A DNA stretch of 64,000 bases from NCBI GenBank assembly GCA_964035575.1, contig OZ037897.1, positions 682,001 to 746,000 on the forward strand, written 5' to 3'. The notes below the pieces were generated by a model, which was not told the origin of the DNA, made no database searches, and saw only the letters and a program-made list of their open reading frames with translations. Positions 41,618-49,299 of this stretch are shown here, in pieces. The DNA is from Rhynchopus sp. YZ270_cl-10. Lineage: Eukaryota > Euglenozoa > Diplonemea > Diplonemida > Diplonemidae. The translations under genes were made by a program, and so were the position numbers. The stretch's first letter is position 1, and each line of letters starts with the position of its first letter.

Positions 41618-41782
41618 TTTGGTATGACCGGCTGTACCGTGGGGGTGGACCCCCAACCATTCAGTCCAACACCGGGGAAAAAAAAATGTGATTTCTGGGT
41701 TCACTTTTTGAGATGGTAGATGGGTGAGTTGTCAGACTACCCTTTGTAAGATCTAGAAAACTGGACCCGGATACAGAGAAAA

Positions 41783-41826
41783 GTTGTGAAGATGAACCTA
41801 AGCCTCCACAATAAGCATTGCACCTT
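41783..41826 (+). repeat. Hairpin cassette, family H1 (variant)
   Basis: GAAGATGAACCTAAGCC then CCACAATAAGC and GCACCTT. Confidence 0.55.
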
Positions 41827-42171
41827 GAAATAATAATAAAAATGGATTGAGGGAAGCTTGAAAAAAAAAAGGCTGCTGGTACTGTATGGCTACTCTGTCA
41901 CTCACAAAAATAAAGAGAAAAAAATTTGGAGGGGGGCGAAAAAAAAAGAATCAGACAGAATTCAGCGACTCACGGGTTTTAAAAAAGAAAAATGTTTCGT
42001 TCACAGCCAAATAGGTGTCGAAAATCTATTTGGCGTAAAGAGAATGAGGGAAAAGCCAAGGCCAGTGGGGAAAAACTTATCAAATATGTGAACATTGGCT
42101 TTTGTTTCTGATTTTAATTTATTTTTTTGTTTTTCCACATTGTTTGTGAATAAAAAAACAAAAGAGAAACT

Positions 42172-42213
42172 GTTGAAGATGAATTGAAGTCCTCACAGAG
42201 CTTTTGTCACCTT
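42172..42213 (+). repeat. Hairpin cassette, family H1 (variant)
   Basis: GTTGAAGATGAATTGAAG, TCCTCACAGAG, CTTTTGTCACCTT. GAAG/CTTT and AAGATGA/TCACCTT pair, so the inner stem sequence differs from type H1 but still pairs. Confidence 0.6.
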
Positions 42214-42768
42214 TAAAAAAAAAAAAAGAAAAAATATCATGCATACGCACACAGTTGAGTAATGTTTCATTATTCGATTAATACGCACACAGTGCTTCCC
42301 AGTACAGCTTCCCTACTTAGCTTCCCCACGTACATTGTCCATTCTAACGTATTCTACTGCTCAAATACGCAAAGAATACAAGCTGCACTGGAAATACAGC
42401 TGCCACTTCCCCACCCCCACCCTTACCCCCCTGACCTAGTGTCGAACAGCTCGACCGCATAAAATAAAAGGTAAAATAAAGTCGTGCCAGAAGTGAAAAA
42501 AAAAGGGTCGCAGCTAGAGCATTAGGCTGTTCTCCGAAAATAGCAGAAAACCACACTTTGGTGAGAAACGGGCACCAAAGATAATTAGTGTTTGTGATTT
42601 ACTGGGGGGGGGGGGGGGGGGCGAATAAATAACAAGAGGTACCTCTTATAAGACTTGAAGGGACAAACCAGAAAGAAAGCCTCAGAGATTCGCTCCCCAA
42701 GGAACCAGTCGGAATCATTTATGGAGATCGACTCGGCCGGATTGGATGCACTTCTGCAAAAGAAAATT

Positions 42769-42836
42769 GTAGTTGATGCAGGCACACACCTCCGACTGAC
42801 CCACTGTACAATGCCATCCATCCGCATGAAAAGCAC
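42769..42836 (+). repeat. Cassette, family H4
   Basis: TAGTTGATGCAGGCACAC, CCTCCGACTGACCCAC, ACAATGCCATCC and GCATGAAAAGCAC. Confidence 0.7.
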
Positions 42837-43012
42837 AAAGAAAATGCCACTCTAGGAAGCAAGATTCCGTTCTTCCCGGCAACATCAGCCCTTCGTGGGG
42901 CTACCACAGCACTCAGAACGCGAGGAAAGGGAAAGTCCCTCAAGCAGGGCCAATCGATGGTCTAAATTATAACCTCAGTCCATGCATTTGGGGATTGAGG
43001 GAACGGGGGGAA

Positions 43013-43053
43013 AGCTTGTAAGATGAACGTGCCCTAACCTATGCACGCATCTG
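43013..43053 (+). repeat. Hairpin cassette, family H1 (compensated)
   Basis: AGATG-AA-CGTGC pairs perfectly with GCACG-CATCT around CCTAACCTAT: ten pairs and a 2-nt bulge. The outer stem matches H1 but the inner stem is completely different on both sides, as paired changes predict. Confidence 0.75.
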
Positions 43054-43228
43054 GTAAGGATAAAGGGGGGATAAGAGAAATAGGATAGGAAAGGGAGGGG
43101 GAATGAGCTAGCAAAAGAAGAAGAAAAAAGCCTGAAGGATTGTGTCTGTGCAACACACATCTTCAAAAAGCAAAAAAAAAAAACGAACAAAAAACAGGAA
43201 AAAAAGAAAAAGAAAAAGCACACATTTT

Positions 43229-43266
43229 TTGGAAGATGAACGAGCCTCGTGGGCACACATCTTTCA
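43229..43266 (+). repeat. Hairpin cassette, family H1 (variant)
   Basis: AAGATG/CATCTT is a perfect 6-bp outer stem. The inside reads AACGAGCCTCGTGGGCACA. Confidence 0.6.
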
Positions 43267-43317
43267 AAAAGAATCGAACCAAAACGGCGTAACAGATAAA
43301 ACAAAAAAAGTTGGTAA

Positions 43318-43357
43318 GTTTGTAAGGTCCTTCAGCCTCTCATGTTCAACCACCTAA
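43318..43357 (+). repeat. Hairpin cassette, family H1 (variant)
   Basis: GTTTGTAAGGTCCTTCAG, CCTCTCATGTTC, AACCACCTAAGG. AGGT/ACCT pairs. Confidence 0.5.
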
Positions 43358-43420
43358 GGAAGTTGAAGACAGAATCATCTCAAAAAAAAAAAAGAACAAA
43401 AAGAGGGGGGGAAAAAGCGA

Positions 43421-43480
43421 AGTCGTAAACGCGAACACCTCACCGCTCATCGGCAGACGCAGGACACACCGGCACTGCTT
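43421..43480 (+). repeat. Cassette, family H3 (variant)
   Basis: GAAGTCGTAAACGCGAACACC, TCATCGGCAGACGCAGG. Same middle as 41.47 and 44.45 kb. Confidence 0.5.
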
Positions 43481-43524
43481 CTCCACGGGTTTTCGAACTC
43501 CCAGAAAAGCACACAGAAAAAAAG

Positions 43525-43573
43525 GTTGACTTGAAATACAAAAAAAAAAAAGCCCTCTCGTGAACAGTGTACC
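43525..43573 (+). repeat. Cassette, family H2 with internal A-tract
   Basis: GTTGACTTGAAATAC, twelve A, then GCCCTCTCGTGAACAG and TGTACCT. The A-tract has expanded inside the cassette. Confidence 0.65.
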
Positions 43574-43621
43574 TTTTGGTATGACCGTTGCATCTGGTGG
43601 ACCCCCAACAAAAAAAGCGGT

Positions 43622-43662
43622 GTTGATAGTGCAAAACGCCTCTGGGACGCAGGCACTGACAC
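43622..43662 (+). repeat. Hairpin cassette, family H3
   Basis: TAGTGC/GGCACT stem around AAAACGCCTCTGGGACGCA. Confidence 0.65.
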
Positions 43663-43677
43663 TCAGTTACAAAAAAA

Positions 43678-43716
43678 GTTGAGTTGAAATACAAAGCCCT
43701 CTCGTGACAGTGTACC
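43678..43716 (+). repeat. Cassette, family H2
   Basis: GTTGAGTTGAAATACAAAGC, CCTCTCGTGACAG, TGTACC, between A-tracts. Confidence 0.65.
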
Positions 43717-43746
43717 AGAAAACAACAAAAAAAAAAAAAACTAGAC

Positions 43747-43771
43747 AGATGAAAGCGCGATGTACACATCT
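43747..43771 (+). repeat. Short H1-like hairpin
   Basis: AGATG/CATCT closes the loop around AAAGCGCGATGTACA. Confidence 0.5.
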
Positions 43772-44012
43772 CATATAACAAAGTGGGAGAGGGAGAGGAA
43801 GGGGGAGAGAAAATCACCTTCATCCACCTCAATTTGTGACTTTGGGGATATCCTTAGATAATTCCTAATGGGTGAAAAGCCTAATAAATTTGGCTGGAGG
43901 CACTTTATTCTGGGGAATAAAGTAATATTTTTCTCGTATCTCAAAAAAAACAAAACAAAACTCAGATCGAGAGGAATTCCGACGTTAGATGTTGGAATAT
44001 CAAAAAGAGAGA

Positions 44013-44052
44013 AGGCTCAAGATGAATACGCCTCGCGTACATACACATCTAA
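44013..44052 (+). repeat. Hairpin cassette, family H1 (compensated)
   Basis: Outer AGATG/CATCT and inner TACGC/GCGTA, both perfect, with a three-base CTC loop. The inner stem differs on both sides from other H1 copies. Confidence 0.7.
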
Positions 44053-44383
44053 AAATAAAATAAAAATCGGGGGAACCTCGGGGCCTATCCTGCAAAGGGT
44101 TGCAAATGGGGTAACATAATGTGTTCACGGTGGCCCAGTTTGATGTGGGAGAGCATCAAAAGTGGACGAAAATACTGGTTGAGAATTGCTCTCCCAAAAA
44201 AAAAAAAAACGTCAAATTTTGTTTCTCTCACGCTCAAACTGGTCACCGCGTTGCAAATGGTTGGTTGCTTTGAGTGTTATAGTGTATTTCATCGGCGGGG
44301 TGTATCAAAACCACAGATGACATCCCCACAAAAACCCATGAAAGTGCACAATATAGTCATCACCCAACAGAGAAATAAAGAAA

Positions 44384-44423
44384 GCTTCTTAAGATGATTG
44401 TGACTCTCGTGTACACATATCGT
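44384..44423 (+). repeat. Hairpin cassette, family H1 (variant)
   Basis: TAAGATGATTGTGACTCTCG then TGTACACATATCG. GTG/CAC and GAT/ATC pair. Confidence 0.5.
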
Positions 44424-44446
44424 TCTAAGAAAAACGAGAGAAGTTG

Positions 44447-44510
44447 GAAGTTGGAAGTTGTAAGTGCAAACACCTCACCGTTCATCAGCGGACGCAGGCA
44501 GGTACTGGTT
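44447..44510 (+). repeat. Cassette, family H3 (variant)
   Basis: GTTGTAAGTGCAAACACCTC, TTCATCAGCGGACGCAGGC, GGTACTGG. Confidence 0.5.
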
Positions 44511-44536
44511 TCTCCGTGGGGTTATCGAAAAGAAAA

Positions 44537-44577
44537 GTTTATAAGATGATCCTAAGCCTCTCATGATCAATCACCTT
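44537..44577 (+). repeat. Hairpin cassette, family H1
   Basis: GTTTATAAGATGATCCTAAG, CCTCTCATGATC, AATCACCTT. The outer stem is kept; the inner is partly lost. Confidence 0.6.
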
Positions 44578-45422
44578 AAAAAAAATTTTTTTTTTGGTTT
44601 ATTCGCTTCTTGCTTCTCGCTCCGAAAATGTATTGTGCTTTTTTCACTGCATGGGTTGTGCAGTGTGGTAAAACACATACTATTAATGGTGTGATCGGAA
44701 CCTAAATTCCTCGTACTTCCCCTGTACTACCACCGGGGGGGAAACAGGAAAATTCCTACACACCCCCGAATTTCTCGTAGTTTTCCCGTCTGGTTCCCAC
44801 CTAGGACGGCAATTTAAAAAAAAAAAAAAAAAATAGTTTGCAGGTACCTTCCGTCAATTAGATTTCCTCCTTTGGCAATGATTTGGTATATAAAAACCCC
44901 CACCCACCCACCCCCTCCCCATCCCCCGTCTATCTCACCAAACTGAACAGAACAAAACCAATAAAACAAAAAAAAAAGTGCCTCATAGCGGGGAGATATG
45001 TACTGTCTGTGTACTCCCCTCTAATCAATACAGGGAAAACTCCCCCACTAAAAAAAAAGACAAATAAACCCAAAAAGAAAAGAAAAGAAAATTCTTTCTC
45101 AAGAACCCTATATACCACATGTCTCCCCCTTCCCCTCCCACCCTCACCCCCACTCTGTTTACCCTCCCTCAGTTGTTCACAAATTATTCACAAATAGCGA
45201 ATTCGCTTTGAAAAAAGGGGGGGAGGGTATGGTCAGGGAGGGAAGCCGGGAGAGAGACTTACAGTGTTCCTTTGCACCACGGAATCGCTGTGGCGGTGGG
45301 CTGTTGCCTTTTTTTTTTTTTTTTTTTTGCTTTATTTGCGTCTCTCTCTCTCTCTCTTCTTCTTCTTTCGGTTTAGATTTTTGGGTCCTCACAAATCCAA
45401 AAAAATAAACTAAAAACACCTC

Positions 45423-45758
45423 TCAGTATTCCTCTTCGTTGGGTCCACGGTTATAGCAAAGGTCCAACTCGCCCGAGACGGGGGCAGGGTCGGGGAGGGA
45501 GGGGAGGGTCTTACGGGTTTCCTTGCGGGAGGGCTGTGGCGTGGCTGCTGCTGCCCCTCCCCCTCCCCCTCCTCCAGTCTCCGGCTTGGCCTCGACGGAA
45601 ATCGCGATGGTAGCTGGAGCCTCTTCATCGGCTTTGTAAGGTTTGATCACACCGACGCGCGGGGAGAAGCCCTTGCTCGGCTTCCGTCCTTGCGTGGAGG
45701 CGTCATGGCCAAGACCGCCCTGGTCGTCGTCGCTCCCCTTATTTGCACAGTTTCCCAT
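45423..45758 (-). CDS. Small acylated protein MGNCANKG (111 aa)
   Basis: A single exon of 111 aa. MGNCANKGSDDDQ again offers Gly2 and Cys4 for double acylation, so it is probably a membrane-face protein. It has a basic patch (RKPSKGFSPR), an ordinary stretch (GVIKPYKADEEAPATIAIS), a Gly/Ala run and an acidic aromatic end (NRGPNEEEY). The N-terminal heptapeptide equals that of the 36.4 kb gene and the end resembles the 40.6 kb gene, so the three seem to be distant members of one family. The ATG was chosen for the acylation signal. CTTTTCAG lies 22 nt before it as a likely splice acceptor. No enzyme domain is visible. Confidence 0.75.
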   Translation of the reverse strand: MGNCANKGSDDDQGGLGHDASTQGRKPSKGFSPRVGVIKPYKADEEAPATIAISVEAKPETGGGGGGGAAAATPQPSRKETRKTLPSLPDPAPVSGELDLCYNRGPNEEEY

Positions 45759-47480
45759 GTTTCCGTCGCCTCTCCCCTTCCTGAAAAGGCTCTTGACTTT
45801 CCCGGAAACAGATGTGTATGCTGACAGCATATGTTCTGAAGGGTGGATTGGTGAAGGGAGGGAAAGGGGAAAGGGAGAGGGAGATTGAGATTGAGAGGGA
45901 GAGGTAAAGGGAAAAAAAACCCCCCAAAAAAATAAGAAGTAACCGCGAACTGAAAAAATAGAGTGGGGTGAGGTTGGTATATCTTTTTTTTTTGTGTGGC
46001 TTTGTGCGTTTTTTCTTTTTCCCCTGCTTTTCTTTTCTTTCCTTTTCCTCCCGCCGTATCATAGCGAACTAGCGGCCGGGAGTTTTTTTTTTCTTTTTTC
46101 ACGGGTTGCCTACGATCGTAGTACGATCGTTTACGATCGTACCAAAAAACGATCGTAACGATCGTAAAATATCGTACTACGATCAACTACGATCGTACTA
46201 CGATCGTAAACGATCGTAGTACGATCGTAGTACGATCATTACGATCGTAGTACGATCGTAGTACGTTTGCCAAACGAAATAACGAATATCGCTTGAAATA
46301 CCGTTCGATATTCCTTGCATGGTGTGCATGAAGCACACACAAGGTATATCAAACGATAATCAATCAGATAAAACGTTACATCATTGGAAAATTGTTGGCA
46401 CCGCCGCCCTGTCTTCGTATTTATTACGTCGACAGGCCAAACAACGTTGGGCTCAGAAGAAGCAGTGCTAGACAGTCACTGGGGATCAACATGAGAACCA
46501 ACTCCCAACAACACAGGCTACCGAAGTAGCAGGTGGGGTGTTGCGGGTGTTTGGGGTGAAAGAAAATCGATTTTGGTAAGTTACAGCAGAAAATTCTTAA
46601 GTTTGCAATAGCGAGAAGGGTTACATTGCTCTTGCGAGCTGTGAACCGGTAAGGTTGAGAAGGGTGACACGGCATACAAGTACAAGTACAAGTAAGACGT
46701 ACCTTCTGCAAAGGCTGAATTCGCAATTCTAAGGGATATGAATTCAGCCCCCACTGTTTTTTTGAGATGATCATTCCATGGTATACTAAGCGTTCCCGAA
46801 GAATGAATCACCCCCTCCTCGTTCATGCAAACTCAAGAAAATTCTGAAGTAACTACAACCTGGCGTGCGGGTACAGATGCATTGCTTTGTTCTTTCCTCA
46901 AAGTCATGTGTGATCTCTCGGGTCTGTACTAAAGTCAGTGTTTAGATAAGCATCCACTTGACTCGTTCTAACAACCGTTGAAATCTAGAACAAAACAACA
47001 CACTGCCCCTTCTCACACCAAGCCGCCATGCTTCAAGAGCATGCCCTGGGCAAAAATTACTGTGACAAAAATTAGTATTCTGGGGGAACGCAATATTTTC
47101 TTGTGTCTAGTCCTCCGCAAGCAGAGGACAGACTTTCCGGATCCCGAAGTCGAATTTCTTGCACTAGCTATGCTCCCTGGGTTAAATGGCTATAGCAGTG
47201 ACTGACTAAGAGTTTCATAATAATTAGGGTGGTCTGGGGTGGGTTAATGGAAAAGTTGGTATATAAACCCGACTTTTACGATCGCCACCTGGTTTTGAAA
47301 TAATTGCACCAGCTCTTCCGTGGGCACTGCTTCGCTGTCACGATGAAGGGTCGTCGGTTCGGGTACCTGATAAGAGAAATTGAATGTAAAAGTAGAGACT
47401 ACAACAAAAAAACAAACAAACAAGAAGCCGCCCCGTACCCCACGTAAAAGTGACATTTTTGTTGACAAAAAAAAAAAAAA

Positions 47481-48008
47481 AAACGTGCCCGTCTAGGTGT
47501 CGATAGCATCGCTGTTATCAGGTCACAGCTGTCAAGGTCCGTCCGATGGCTCGCTGACGCGGCATGGGGAACTGCACCACTCGATGCCTACGGCCCTAGC
47601 ATATCAGCTAGAGCATCTAGGTGGTCTTCACCTCCAACCTCCTCTGCTGGCACATCGGAGGGTGACATGATCGACGACGTCCTCGCAGCGGGAGATCGGC
47701 CTGCCGCGAATGACGTGCCGCCTGCTGAGGGTGACCCTGAGCCCAACCGTATTTTAAAACTAAAGCGTTCTGTTTCTCCCCCCTCCCGTAAACAGAATCC
47801 ATCAACACGTTCTTCAAAAAGAAAACGCTCGTCTTCCCCCAGAGCATGCGACAAAACTGCCAAAAAACGGAAGAAATCCGTCATCAATGCCCCCCCCTCC
47901 GCCCCGCCACCCCCATCTGATGATGGCCCGGTGGGTAGTAGTATCAGCGACATCAGTGTGACATCTGCCACACAAGAGAGATCATCGCGCTCGTCTGCGG
48001 TGACATAA
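47481..48008 (+). CDS. Coding-like segment inside the TIR element
   Basis: A frame open for about 175 codons to TAA. It reads VDSIAVIRSQLSRSVRWLAD, later MIDDVLAAGDRPAANDVPP, then a Lys/Arg/Ser-rich part with nuclear-import-like KRKRSSSPR and KKRKK, a proline run and a Ser-rich end. The only ATG (47667) gives 113 aa; upstream sense up to an A-tract suggests an earlier exon. GC-rich codons contrast with the A/T-rich surroundings. It may be the C-terminus of an element-encoded protein. The family is unknown. Confidence 0.35.
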   Translation, partial: KRARLGVDSIAVIRSQLSRSVRWLADAAWGTAPLDAYGPSISARASRWSSPPTSSAGTSEGDMIDDVLAAGDRPAANDVPPAEGDPEPNRILKLKRSVSPPSRKQNPSTRSSKRKRSSSPRACDKTAKKRKKSVINAPPSAPPPPSDDGPVGSSISDISVTSATQERSSRSSAVT

Positions 48009-48020
48009 AAATGTTTAGTA

Positions 48021-48068
48021 TAGTGGAGCACACTCTAGGGTGGCTACACTAATACAACCAAGTTTTCA
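48021..48068 (-). repeat. Hairpin cassette, family H6 (inverse)
   Basis: TAGTGGAG pairs with CTACACTA (one mismatch), then ATACAACCAAGTTTTCAA and an A-tract. In this orientation the cassette has a poly-A tail. It lies in the 2.97-kb element, directly after the coding-like segment. Confidence 0.65.
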
Positions 48069-49299
48069 AAAAAAAAAAAAAATAGCGGACATGTCGAAAA
48101 GGGAGAAAACCGGGGGGTTAAAAACATACCTTGCACTCGGCCCACTCTCCAGGTACAAAGAACATCACTGCACGACAAACCCACTACTACAATAGAAAAT
48201 AACTATTTTTTACCGAACAGAAAGGTCGTTTTATTGATGAGTGTTTTCTGAGTGCACACTCAGTGGGGACAAAATGCAACACTTCAAGGCATGCAATACT
48301 CCAAGGAATTTGCTAAGGAAAAGTCGATATTGTGGGCCCCTGTAGTAGTGCATATAGTTACCCCCAGATCGTCAAAACACCCGATTTTTGCGTTTTTTTT
48401 GCACTTTTTGGTGCCCAAAAACCCAACTCAGGGGTCGAAATTTTCCCGAAAAAAAAAATTTTTTTTTTGAGATTTTTTGATTTTTTGACAAGGCGCTGGC
48501 CCATACAAAATGCACTGGTGGTACAGAAAATGACTGGGGAATTAACTCTAGATGCTCAAAACAGCCCAATTCTTGCTTTTTTTGACTTTTTGGTCCCAGA
48601 AGGGTACCTAGGGTGTAGTGAGCAGGCCTCAAAAACACTTGTGAAAAAAAAAAATTGGGATTTTTTTTTTTGAGATTTTTTCAAAAATCGACTTGTTTTT
48701 GGTAAAAATCACGAAATTTTGGGTTCGCGGAACCGCGTTTTAGACCCCCCTAGATGCTCAAAAGTGCCAAATTTTGCTTTTAATGGCCTCAAATCGTCGA
48801 AATTAGCCCAATATAGGGGCAAAAAAAAAAATTCGAGGGTCTAGGTATGGAGAGCGAGCACCTTAGAAGGAAGATCGTACGATCGTACTACGATCGTACT
48901 ACGATCATTACGATCGTACTACGATCGTTACGATCGTAGTACGATCGTACGATCATAATACGATCGTAAGTACGATCGTACTACGATCGTACTTTGATCG
49001 TAGTACGATCGTAGTGCGATCAAAAAAGAGCTGCGATCGTAAGAGATCGTACTACGATCGTAGGCAACCCGTGTTTTTTCTTTTTTTGAAAATTCTCTTT
49101 CTTTTTTTGTTGCCTTCCTTTTTTTTTCGGAATATTTATCCTTGAGATCAAACATAAACAAAACTCTCGGAGTTTTGTGGGGCTGGAAAAAATTTTTCAT
49201 AAAAATGGAATAGTTTGCTATCATTCTCTTCGTAGACCTACACACCCTACCCCATACCCCCCCCACTTATTTCCCCTTTTTGAGCCTTTTTCCTTCTTC

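Larger units (their letters stand above)
41374..44580. repeat. Array of hairpin cassettes
   Basis: About 18-20 cassettes of families H1-H4 lie in 3.2 kb, spaced by A-tracts and unique DNA, with no gene between. Order: H1, H3, H2, H1, H1, H4, H1, H1, H1, H3, H2, H3, H2, H1-like, H1, H1, H3, H1. This is the densest cluster in the window. Confidence 0.7.
46100..49073. mobile_element. 2.97-kb TIR element, CACGGGT ends
   Basis: It begins CACGGGTTGCCTACGATCG and ends CGATCGTAGGCAACCCGTG, inside T-tracts on both sides. Each end is extended by about 150-200 bp of TACGATCGTAG-type palindromic words. The terminal heptamer CACGGGT equals that of the 503-bp elements, so they may share an integrase. One open segment (about 47.48-48.01 kb) is the only coding-like part. 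No DDE or other transposase motif was recognised, so it is probably non-autonomous or decayed. Confidence 0.8.
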
